DNA of 5,712 nucleotides from Alphaproteobacteria bacterium (GTDB taxonomy: Bacteria; Pseudomonadota; Alphaproteobacteria; Acetobacterales; Acetobacteraceae): the NCBI GenBank assembly GCA_013298245.1, contig JAAFHD010000260.1:1-5712 (forward strand), read 5' to 3'. The position numbers and the translations under genes are program-made. The notes under the pieces were generated by a model. The model was given only the letters and a program-made list of their open reading frames with translations, was not told the origin of the DNA and made no database searches. This document shows, one piece after another, positions 1 through 5,712 of the stretch. Within the stretch, counting starts at the first letter, position 1, and the number at the start of each line of letters is the position of its first letter.

Positions 1-68
1 ATCCCCGCACCGGTCTCTCCGGCATGGTCGGAACGCAGTTCGGCAATCAGCCAATCGGGCATGGTCAT
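1..68 (-). CDS. coq7: Coq7-like demethoxyubiquinone hydroxylase family protein, N-terminal fragment
   Basis: Only the first 22 codons are in the window; the gene runs off the left edge. The visible start reads MTMPDWLIAELRSDHAGETG. The segment LRSDHAGETGA matches the first helix of the Coq7 family, where the Glu of DHAGE is a ligand of the di-iron centre. Family members hydroxylate demethoxyubiquinone in ubiquinone synthesis, as ferritin-like membrane-associated monooxygenases. Two in-frame ATGs (68 and 62) are possible starts; neither has a recognisable ribosome binding site. The gene is divergent from the DCC oxidoreductase at 121. The fragment is too short to tell a true Coq7 from a Coq7-like paralogue, and the remaining iron ligands cannot be checked. 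Confidence 0.6.
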   Translation of the reverse strand, partial: MTMPDWLIAELRSDHAGETGAG

Positions 69-120
69 CCGCGCCAGATGGCGCGCTTGGCGGCGCGCGC
101 AAGCGGCCCATATCCAGCGC
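69..120. promoter_or_regulatory. divergent intergenic region, presumed promoters of both neighbours
   Basis: These 52 bases separate the starts of the Coq7-like gene (minus) and the DCC gene (plus), so the promoters of both must lie here or inside the neighbouring genes. A weak plus-strand candidate is TTGGCG at 87-92 with ATATCC at 110-115 (17-base spacing). It would start transcription at or very near the ATG at 121, giving a leaderless message, which fits the absence of a Shine-Dalgarno sequence. The match to consensus is poor and this is a suggestion only. Confidence 0.35.
71..84. repeat. perfect 14-base inverted repeat in the divergent gap
   Basis: GCGCCA, two bases (GA), then TGGCGC form an exact inverted repeat beginning three bases before the upstream Coq7-like ATG. 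Its position between divergent starts would suit an operator. GC-rich self-complementary words are common by chance in such DNA, so function is uncertain. Confidence 0.35.
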
Positions 121-468
121 ATGACAAAGACGGTCGTCTATTATGACGGGGCCTGCCCGGTCTGCTCGCGCGAGATCGCGGCCTATCAGCGCGCGGCGGG
201 CGCCGAGGCGCTGGAATTCGTCGATGCGACGCGCTGCGACCCAGCGGCGCTTGGTGCCGGGCTGACGCGCGAAGAAGCACTGGCGGTGATGCATGTGCGC
301 GGCGCGGATGGCGAATTGCGCCGTGGCGCGCAGGCTTTTGGCGCGATCTGGGCAGTGCTGCCGCGTTGGCGCTGGTTGAGTGTGGTGCTGCGCATCCCGG
401 GCGCCTCGGTGCTGGCCAACCTGGCCTATCGCGGCTTCCTGCGCGTCAGGCGTGCATGGAGACGATAG
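121..468 (+). CDS. DCC-family (DUF393) thiol-disulfide oxidoreductase-like protein
   Basis: This 115-residue protein begins MTKTVVYYDGACPVC. The opening strand followed by D9-G-A-C12-P-V-C15 is the DCC signature of DUF393, a thioredoxin-like family with a CxxC pair thought to do thiol-disulfide exchange; few members have a known role. The end (YRGFLRVRRAWRR, residues 103-115) is basic and aromatic, typical of the family, and the length is usual for it. There is no signal peptide, so it is probably cytoplasmic. I chose ATG 121 over the in-frame ATG at 61: the family motif follows directly, and the longer start would add 20 Arg/Ala-rich residues and overlap the divergent gene. No Shine-Dalgarno precedes 121. 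It ends 38 bases before the convergent end of dctM; I find no convincing terminator between them. Confidence 0.88.
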   Translation: MTKTVVYYDGACPVCSREIAAYQRAAGAEALEFVDATRCDPAALGAGLTREEALAVMHVRGADGELRRGAQAFGAIWAVLPRWRWLSVVLRIPGASVLANLAYRGFLRVRRAWRR

Positions 469-506
469 CCTCGGCGTTTTTCAGCCTGGCCAGATCGGAC
501 CCGAGA

Positions 507-2081
507 TCAGGGAAACAACACTGACGGCAACCACGTCGCCAATCCGGGAAACGCCATCAGCAGCCCGAGCCCCAGGCATTGCAGCGCCACGAAGGGGATC
601 ACCCCGCGATACACATCGCGCGCCGACACACCCTTCGGCAGCACCGACTGGATGTAGAACAGCGTCGGCCCCAGCGGCGGTGTCAGGAAACTCGTTTGCA
701 AATTCACCGCGATCATCACGCCGAGCCAGATCGGGTGGATGTCCATCTGCAACAGCACCGGCCCCACGATGGGGATCACGATGATGACGATCTCCACGAA
801 ATCCAGCGGGAAGCCCAGGATGAAGATCACCAGCATCACCACGAACAGCGCGCCGTATTTGCCGCCGGGCATGGCTTCCAGGAAATGGCGGATCATCTCG
901 TCACCGCCCAAGCCGCGGAACACCAGGCTGAACATCGTCGCACCAATCAGCGTCGCGAAGATCATCGCGGTCACGGTCATGGTGGAATGCGACACGCCGC
1001 CCAGCACGCCGGTGCGGAAGGTGCGCCACAGCGACAGCGCGATGCCATAGGCCAGCACGAGGCCCAGCACAGCGGCCGCGCCCATCGCCACCTGGTCGGC
1101 GAAGGGCGGCTGCTGGCGGCCGATGCGCATGTCGAAGAAGGTCGCCAGCACCACCATCAGCAACGCCGCGATAGCGGCCGCATAGATGGGCCAGCCGGAG
1201 CCTTTGGTGTTGCGCAAGCCGGCCAGCAAAGTGGCGCCGATCGCGCCGACGGAAGCGGCTTCGGTGGGTGTGGCGATGCCGGCCAGGATGCTGCCCAGCA
1301 CCGCCAGGATCAGCGCGATCGGCGGCACCAGGGCGCGCGCCAATTCGCCGCCGGTGATGCCCTCGCGTTCGCTCGCGGGGATGGGTGGCCCGACCTCGGG
1401 TTTCAGCCAGGCGAGCGTGAGTTGGTAGATGATGTAGATGCCCGCCAGCATCAGCCCGGGGATCATGGAACCGGCGAATAATTCACCCACCGAGATGGTG
1501 TCGATGCTGAACTTGCCCTGCGCCAATTGCGCCTGCTGATAGGCGCCGGCCAGCACCTCGCCCATGATGACCATGACGGTGCTGGGCGGGATGATCTGAC
1601 CCAGCGTGCCGGCGGCGCAGATGGTGCCGGTGGCATAGGCCGGGTCGTAGCGGTATTTCATCATCGCCGGCAGCGCGATCAGGCCCATGGTGACGACGGT
1701 GGCGCCCACGATGCCGGTGCTGGCCGCGAGCAATGCGCCGACCAGCGTGACAGACACCGCCAGGCCGCCGCGCAGGCTGCCGAACAGGCGCCCCATGGCT
1801 TCCAGCAATTCCGGCGCGATGCGGGATTTTTCCAGCATCATCCCCATGAAGATGAAGAGCGGAATCGCGACCAGCACTTCGCTGGTCATGGTGCCGAACA
1901 GGCGCTGCGCCAGCGCGCCCAGCAGGAAGGCATCGAAGGCACCGAACAGTATGCCAAGCCCCGCGAAGGCCACCGCGCAACCGGTCAGGATGAACACCAC
2001 CGGAATGCCCGTCATGATGAGCGTGCACAGCGCGATCATCATGAACAAATCCAGCCACTGGCCGATGGCGGAAGTGCTCAT
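507..2081 (-). CDS. dctM: TRAP transporter large permease (DctM family, long form)
   Basis: This 524-residue, very hydrophobic protein is the membrane pore subunit of a tripartite ATP-independent periplasmic transporter, which couples solute uptake to an ion gradient (usually Na+). The family pattern is clear: the GIPVVFILTG start (25-34), AIPLFIFMG (72-80), STGIVGATVVTMG (121-133), GTLGQIIPPS (158-167) and ATPTEAASVGA (270-280) in the first half, then GFPLDFVEIVIIVIPI (423-438) and SFLTPPLGPTLFY (464-476) in the second. Usual DctM proteins are about 425 residues. The excess lies mainly at about 290-360, where two extra hydrophobic stretches (about 298-316 and 331-352) flank a short polar loop, with a smaller insert at about 180-196. 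Long forms are known with TakP-type transporters. The ATG overlaps the dctQ stop by four bases (ATGA), pointing to translational coupling; a GAGGG abuts the ATG too closely to be an ordinary binding site. Confidence 0.95.
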   Translation of the reverse strand: MSTSAIGQWLDLFMMIALCTLIMTGIPVVFILTGCAVAFAGLGILFGAFDAFLLGALAQRLFGTMTSEVLVAIPLFIFMGMMLEKSRIAPELLEAMGRLFGSLRGGLAVSVTLVGALLAASTGIVGATVVTMGLIALPAMMKYRYDPAYATGTICAAGTLGQIIPPSTVMVIMGEVLAGAYQQAQLAQGKFSIDTISVGELFAGSMIPGLMLAGIYIIYQLTLAWLKPEVGPPIPASEREGITGGELARALVPPIALILAVLGSILAGIATPTEAASVGAIGATLLAGLRNTKGSGWPIYAAAIAALLMVVLATFFDMRIGRQQPPFADQVAMGAAAVLGLVLAYGIALSLWRTFRTGVLGGVSHSTMTVTAMIFATLIGATMFSLVFRGLGGDEMIRHFLEAMPGGKYGALFVVMLVIFILGFPLDFVEIVIIVIPIVGPVLLQMDIHPIWLGVMIAVNLQTSFLTPPLGPTLFYIQSVLPKGVSARDVYRGVIPFVALQCLGLGLLMAFPGLATWLPSVLFP

Positions 2082-2626
2082 CCCTCAGCGACCGTTTGGC
2101 GGCGCGGGAAGATGCTGGGTGCGGCACCCGTCAGCACCGCCACAGCGCGGATCAGGATGGACAGCGCCTGCATTCCCAGCAGCGTCGCCATCACCAGGAT
2201 CAGCGATTTCAGCCAGGGTTGCAGCGGCAATCCACCCACCGCCATCGGGCCTTCACCCATGCGGAAGCTGCGCTCCACATAGCCGAAGGCGGACCACCAC
2301 AGCAGCGCGCAAAAGGGGAAGACGGTAAACAGGATGCCGATGATGTCGGTGATGGCTTTCTTGCGCTCGGACCATTCGCCGTAGAAGAAATCGACGCGCA
2401 CATGCGCGTCCAGAAGGTATGCGTAGCCGATCGCCAGCATGAAGAGCGCGGCGTGGATATAGACCACGCTCTCCTGCATCCAGACGAAGCTGGACGACCA
2501 GACATAGCGCAGCACCACCACCAGGAACTGCACCACCACCACCAGCACCGCCAACCACCGCACGGACATGCCAAGGGCGCGCGATGCAGCGTCCAGCCCG
2601 TCCGCCAGCCTGATTGCGGCGCGCAT
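2078..2626 (-). CDS. dctQ: TRAP transporter small permease (DctQ family)
   Basis: This 182-residue protein has four predicted membrane segments at about 23-40, 52-71, 93-115 and 140-165, the usual DctQ plan. Family marks are WMQESVVYIHAALFMLAIGY (49-68) and AHVRVDFF (74-81), which matches the conserved HVRVD after the second helix. DctQ pairs with DctM to form the transporter's membrane part. The start is set by the end of dctP: the dctP TGA shares its last A with the dctQ ATG (TGATG), a one-base overlap typical of coupled translation. A TTG lies one codon upstream in frame, but the ATG is more likely. The stop overlaps the dctM ATG by four bases. Confidence 0.93.
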   Translation of the reverse strand: MRAAIRLADGLDAASRALGMSVRWLAVLVVVVQFLVVVLRYVWSSSFVWMQESVVYIHAALFMLAIGYAYLLDAHVRVDFFYGEWSERKKAITDIIGILFTVFPFCALLWWSAFGYVERSFRMGEGPMAVGGLPLQPWLKSLILVMATLLGMQALSILIRAVAVLTGAAPSIFPRRQTVAEG

Positions 2627-3708
2627 CAACCCCAGCGGATCGGCAGCGTGCGCGCGTTGAAATTCGCCGCATAGGTCTGCGCGTAATACCCCGCCGAACG
2701 GTTGCGGAAAGTGGCGTAACTGTCGGCGATGCGCTTCACCAGCGCGTCATTGTGGTTGCGCAGTTCCGCCAGCATTTCGCCGGCGGTGTTGCCGAGTGCG
2801 ATCAGCAGGTCGCGCGGGGCTTCGCGCACCACCACCTGGTGGCGCGTGACCAGCTCCTGCAAGGCGACCGGGTGGCGCACATCATATTCGGTGGTGGTGA
2901 AGTCGTGCATCGATGCCGCGACGGCCGCGACGATGGCTTTCAGGTCATCGGGCAGGGCGTTCCAGCGCGCCATGTTGATGCCGATTTCTTCCGCCGAAGA
3001 CGGCTCCTGCACGCCGGGGAAATAGTAGTTCTTCGCCACCTGGTGCAGGCCCAAAGGCGCGTCGGAGAAGGGGCCAAGGAACTCCGCCGCGTCGATCGTG
3101 CCCGATTGCAACGCGGAAAAGATCTCGCCCGCCGGCAGGTTCACCACCGATGCGCCGGCGCGACGGAACATCTCCGCACCCAGGCCCGTGGTGCGGAAGC
3201 GCAGGCCGCGGAAATCCTCGATGCCGCGGATTTCGCGGCGGAACCAGCCCAGCCATTGCGGCCCGCTATCGCCGCAGATGAAGGGCTTGATGCCGAAGCG
3301 GCCGTAGATTTCATCGTACATCGCCTGGCCGCCGGCATGCAGCATCCAGCCCTGGCGTTCCTGCGCCGTCAGGCCAAACGGGAAGCTGCCGAAGAAGCCG
3401 ATGCCGGGCGACTTCGAAATCCAGAAGGCCGGCACGCCGTGGTACAAATCGGCGGTACCAGCGGCCACCGCGTCAAACGCACCAGGTGCCGGCACCACTT
3501 CACCGGCCGAGAACAACCGCACCGTCAACCGCCCGCCCGACAGCGCACCAATCCGGTCCGCCACGCGCTGCGCCGCCACACCCGGCCCCGGCAAATTGCG
3601 CGGCCAGATGGTGACCATGCGCCACTCGATGCGCCCTTGGCTCAGCGCGGGCGTGGCGAGCGTGGCACTGCCGATCGCGGCGGCCGTGGCGAGTTGACGA
3701 CGTTGCAT
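2626..3708 (-). CDS. dctP: TakP-like TRAP transporter solute-binding protein (DctP family)
   Basis: This 360-residue periplasmic binding protein captures the solute for the DctQM permease encoded just downstream. MQRRQLATAAAIG begins a signal with a twin-arginine-like pair; cleavage probably follows ALS at 21-23. The mature part follows the TakP type, whose members bind pyruvate and other 2-oxo acids: MVTIWPRNLPGPG (31-43), SAGEVVPAPGAFDAV (67-81), FPFGLTAQE (109-117), GWFRREI (154-160), LRFRTTGLGAEMFRRAG (169-185), LPAGEIFSALQSGTIDAAEF (191-210) and AKNYYFPG (225-232). Q151, R172 and E209 line up with residues that hold the carboxylate and cation in TakP (from memory). Residue 210 is Phe where TakP has Trp. 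ATG 3708 is chosen because the signal peptide begins there and GGAGGC lies seven bases upstream; an in-frame extension to 3750 would bury the signal. The real ligand is not determined. Confidence 0.93.
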   Translation of the reverse strand: MQRRQLATAAAIGSATLATPALSQGRIEWRMVTIWPRNLPGPGVAAQRVADRIGALSGGRLTVRLFSAGEVVPAPGAFDAVAAGTADLYHGVPAFWISKSPGIGFFGSFPFGLTAQERQGWMLHAGGQAMYDEIYGRFGIKPFICGDSGPQWLGWFRREIRGIEDFRGLRFRTTGLGAEMFRRAGASVVNLPAGEIFSALQSGTIDAAEFLGPFSDAPLGLHQVAKNYYFPGVQEPSSAEEIGINMARWNALPDDLKAIVAAVAASMHDFTTTEYDVRHPVALQELVTRHQVVVREAPRDLLIALGNTAGEMLAELRNHNDALVKRIADSYATFRNRSAGYYAQTYAANFNARTLPIRWG

Positions 3709-3715
3709 GGTCTTT

Positions 3716-3721
3716 GCCTCC
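3716..3721 (-). promoter_or_regulatory. ribosome binding site of the TakP-like binding protein
   Basis: GGAGGC on the minus strand lies seven bases before ATG 3708. It decides that start over an in-frame start further upstream at 3750. It is the strongest Shine-Dalgarno in the window, consistent with a highly made periplasmic protein. Confidence 0.75.
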
Positions 3722-3743
3722 AGATCCTGTGGACCGCACTGTG

Positions 3744-3782
3744 GCGGCAAGCGCGCGCGTCGCCAAGCGGCAACGCGCGCGT
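3744..3782. repeat. near-identical direct repeats of 17 and 16 bases
   Basis: GCGGCAAGCGCGCGCGT (3744-3760) and GCGGCAACGCGCGCGT (3767-3782) differ by one extra G. They start 23 bases apart, about two helical turns. They fill the gap between the ABC binding protein gene and dctP. The second copy is part of a perfect 14-base palindrome at 3771-3784 (CAACGCG/CGCGTTG). This could be an operator for dctPQM or simply simple-sequence GC repetition. Confidence 0.45.
3752..3781 (-). promoter_or_regulatory. 13-bp GC-rich RNA hairpin between the ABC binding protein gene and dctP
   Basis: On the minus-strand transcript CGCGCGCGU (3781-3773) pairs fully with ACGCGCGCG (3760-3752). Inside, U3772 wobbles with G3761, GCC (3771-3769) pairs with GGC (3764-3762), and GCUU is the loop. 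That is 13 bp with one G-U. On the plus strand the wobble becomes a C/A mismatch, so the fold favours minus-strand RNA. It starts six bases after the stop of the ABC binding protein. No U-run follows, so it is not a standard intrinsic terminator. It may protect the upstream message from 3' decay or partly stop transcription, as hairpins after binding-protein genes in transport operons often do. Confidence 0.5.
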
Positions 3783-3787
3783 TGTTG

Positions 3788-5386
3788 TCAGCCGCGCCGC
3801 AGGTTCCAGAACAGCGGCGGCTGGCCCTTCAACATGCCGGTCAGGTTCCGCCGGAAGGCGGTCGGCTGGTAGTACATGCCGGTCGGCACATAGGGCACTT
3901 CCTCGAAGGCGATGCGCTGCATCTCCGTCGTCGCCGCGCGCTCGGCGGCTTCGTTGGGCGCGTTGAACCAGGCGTCGCGCTGCGTTTCCAACGCCGGGAT
4001 GGTGGGCCAGCCGGGCCAGGCCTGCTCGCCATGCCCGCGGATCGACGCATGCGAAGACGGGTTCCAATGGTCCACGCCCGACCAGAAGGTGAAGAAGCCC
4101 GACCAGCCGCCCTGTTCCAGCGGGTTGCGGCTGGCTCGGCGGGCCACCAGCGTGCCCCAATCCGTGCTGACCAGTTCCACGTTGAAACCCATCCGGCGGA
4201 ACAGATCCGCACCCACCAGCGATGCCGCGTTGATCGACGACAGGTCGGTCGCGTTCAGCAGCACGAGCCGCGCGCCCATCGCACCTGCGGCCTGCAATTC
4301 AGCGCGCGCGGCGTCGATGCTTTTGCGCAGCCGGTCCAGGCCGACGGTGGAGGCCGAGGGGCTTTCCGGCGCGAAGAAACCAATGCCCTCGCGCCGCAGA
4401 TTGGCGCGGCCTTCGACGCCCGCGGTGCCGATCACCGCGGTCATGAAATCCATCTGGTTGATGGCGGTGACGACGGCGCGGCGCACCGCCGGATTGTTGA
4501 ACGGCGCCGAGGCGTGGTTCGGGCGGAAAATCCCGATCAGCCCGGAATTGTTGATGATGTCCACCGCGATATTGCGCGCCGCCGCACCGCGCATGAAGGA
4601 GGGGAAAAGATCGGCCGTCGGCTGTTCCCACCAGTCGATTTCACCGGCCTGAAGGGCAGCACTGGCCGTCGCGGGGTCGGGCATGATCAGCCATTCGACG
4701 CGGTCGAAATGCGTGACCTTGCCGCCCGCCGTCATGCTGGGCGCTTCCTGGCGCGGCACGTAGTCGGCGTTGCGGGTATAGGCCAGGCGCGAGCCGGGCA
4801 CCCATTCATTCTGCACGAAGCGATAGGGGCCGCTGCCGACTGCTTCGGTGATGTTCTGGAAGGGGTCCACATTCGCGAGCCGCTCGGGCATCACGAACAG
4901 GCAGGACGTGGTCACCTTGCCGAAGGCGTCCAGCATCTTCGGGAAGGGCGTGTTGAGGCGGATGGAGAAGACGCGATCGCTCTCCTCCGTCATGTCGGCC
5001 ACGCGCGCCATCAGCACCTGGCCGAAGGCGTCGCGCCGGCCCCAGCGACGAATGGATGCGATGCAGTCGCGGCCGCGCACCGGCGTGCCGTCATGGAAGC
5101 GCAGGCCATCGCGCAGCGTGAAGCGCCACAGCAGGCCGTCATTTTCGACCACATGGCCCTGCACCATCTGCGGGCGGACCTGGAAGTTTTCGTCCATGCC
5201 ATAGAGCTGGTCGAAGACCAGGAAGGCGTGGTCGCGGGCCACGAAGGCAGTGTTGGTGAAGGGGTCGATATTGGGCAGGTTGGCGTGCGGCACATAGCGG
5301 ATGGTGCGCGCCTGCGCCGGTTGCGCCAGCGCCGGGCCGGCCAGCATGGTGGCCGCACCCGCGGCCATCAGATCGCGACGGTTCAT
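3788..5386 (-). CDS. ABC transporter substrate-binding protein, family 5 (DppA/OppA type)
   Basis: This 532-residue protein has the usual length of a family 5 solute-binding protein, the periplasmic receptor of peptide, nickel and related ABC importers. MNRRDLMAAGAATMLAGPAL begins a twin-arginine-like signal with likely cleavage after ALA (19-21), so it is exported, probably folded; there is no lipobox Cys. Family marks include WRFTLRDGLRFHDGTPVRGR (87-106), covering the LRxGxxFHDGxP motif, GSGPYRF (184-190), the Ala-rich DPATASAALQAGEIDWWEQ (237-255) and FNNPAVRRAVVTAIN (296-310). The ligand cannot be read from sequence. No ABC permease or ATPase gene is in view; the downstream genes belong to a TRAP system instead. 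The ATG at 5386 has GGGAG seven bases upstream. The 80-base gap after hpd suggests a shared transcript. Confidence 0.93.
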   Translation of the reverse strand: MNRRDLMAAGAATMLAGPALAQPAQARTIRYVPHANLPNIDPFTNTAFVARDHAFLVFDQLYGMDENFQVRPQMVQGHVVENDGLLWRFTLRDGLRFHDGTPVRGRDCIASIRRWGRRDAFGQVLMARVADMTEESDRVFSIRLNTPFPKMLDAFGKVTTSCLFVMPERLANVDPFQNITEAVGSGPYRFVQNEWVPGSRLAYTRNADYVPRQEAPSMTAGGKVTHFDRVEWLIMPDPATASAALQAGEIDWWEQPTADLFPSFMRGAAARNIAVDIINNSGLIGIFRPNHASAPFNNPAVRRAVVTAINQMDFMTAVIGTAGVEGRANLRREGIGFFAPESPSASTVGLDRLRKSIDAARAELQAAGAMGARLVLLNATDLSSINAASLVGADLFRRMGFNVELVSTDWGTLVARRASRNPLEQGGWSGFFTFWSGVDHWNPSSHASIRGHGEQAWPGWPTIPALETQRDAWFNAPNEAAERAATTEMQRIAFEEVPYVPTGMYYQPTAFRRNLTGMLKGQPPLFWNLRRG

Positions 5387-5393
5387 CAGAAGT

Positions 5394-5398
5394 CTCCC
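5394..5398 (-). promoter_or_regulatory. ribosome binding site of the ABC binding protein gene
   Basis: GGGAG on the minus strand, seven bases before ATG 5386, supports that start. The same bases form one arm of the predicted leader fold at 5394-5432. Confidence 0.7.
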
Positions 5399-5432
5399 AT
5401 TGGTGGGGTGCCACGGGCACCCATGACGGGAG
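5394..5432 (-). promoter_or_regulatory. leader RNA fold that would mask the ribosome binding site of the ABC binding protein gene
   Basis: In minus-strand RNA an inner stem pairs GGGUGCC (5422-5416) with GGCACCC (5412-5406), 7 bp with loop CGU. An outer helix pairs CUCCCGU (5432-5426) with AUGGGAG (5400-5394), 7 bp with one G-U. The two are joined by an internal loop (CAU against CACCA). The outer helix contains the whole GGGAG Shine-Dalgarno. Such a fold could lower translation until melted or bound, or the inner stem could be a weak end for hpd. No known riboswitch class is recognised, no U-run follows, and chance pairing in GC-rich DNA is possible. Confidence 0.4.
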
Positions 5433-5466
5433 TGAAGCGCGGCTGGGCGGTGGCGCGCAAGCCGCC

Positions 5467-5712
<246 letters not shown>

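Noticed and set aside
84..105. CGCTTG/CAAGCG inverted repeat in the divergent gap
   Set aside because: It has only six pairs with a 10-base spacer; too weak to list as a site.
61..120. Upstream ATG at 61 for the DCC protein
   Set aside because: It adds 20 Arg/Ala-rich residues outside the family fold and overlaps the start of the divergent Coq7-like gene.
469..506. Possible bidirectional terminator between the DCC gene and dctM
   Set aside because: CTCGG (470-474) and CCGAG (501-505) could pair, but the loop is long, and the only T-run (477-481) lies inside the loop, not after the stem.
579..1481. Plus-strand open frame of 300 codons, very rich in His and Gln, opposite dctM
   Set aside because: The odd composition is the antisense image of codons for a membrane protein; there is no ribosome binding site or domain.
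2614..3966. Long plus-strand open frame (450 codons) opposite the TakP-like gene
   Set aside because: It runs antisense across a well-supported gene and into the next one, is rich in Arg, Ala, Gln and His with no recognisable domain, and is the expected shadow of GC-rich coding sequence.
3912..4652. Plus-strand open frame of 246 codons opposite the ABC binding protein gene
   Set aside because: It is antisense to a clear family 5 binding protein, with no family resemblance of its own.

Overview
The window is GC-rich, tightly packed bacterial DNA. Most of it (507 to the right edge) is read from the minus strand. The gene content suggests an alphaproteobacterium, perhaps of the Acetobacteraceae/Roseomonas type: a TakP-like TRAP transporter, two extracytoplasmic binding proteins with twin-arginine-like signals, a bacterial 4-hydroxyphenylpyruvate dioxygenase and a Coq7-like start. 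This assignment rests on protein style and base composition only.

Left edge (1-468): a divergent pair. The first codons of a Coq7-like di-iron hydroxylase run off the left edge on the minus strand. Across a 52-base gap lies a small DCC/DUF393 thiol-disulfide oxidoreductase on the plus strand. The gap holds a perfect 14-base inverted repeat and no clear ribosome binding site for the DCC gene.

Centre (507-3708, minus strand): a complete TRAP transporter in the order binding protein (TakP-like DctP), small permease (DctQ), large permease (DctM). The genes overlap by 1 and 4 bases, so they are almost certainly co-transcribed and translationally coupled. DctM is the long form, with an extra hydrophobic block in the middle. 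Its end faces the end of the DCC gene across 38 bases.

Right part (3788-5712, minus strand): a complete family 5 (DppA/OppA-type) ABC binding protein without ABC permease or ATPase genes in view, preceded by the C-terminal 81 residues of 4-hydroxyphenylpyruvate dioxygenase (hpd). The gaps hpd/binding protein (80 bases) and binding protein/dctP (79 bases) are short and all genes point the same way, so one transcript hpd - ABC binding protein - dctP - dctQ - dctM is plausible. Both gaps contain strong RNA-fold or dyad signals: one would mask the ribosome binding site of the ABC binding protein, and the other is a 13-bp GC-rich stem just after that gene's stop.

Taken together this looks like a solute-uptake cluster beside tyrosine/phenylpyruvate breakdown. 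TakP-type proteins bind 2-oxo acids and the HPPD substrate is an aromatic 2-oxo acid, so a shared substrate class is a testable idea but not shown here. I see no CRISPR array, tRNA, rRNA, insertion sequence or phage gene, and no clear sign of an entirely new system.
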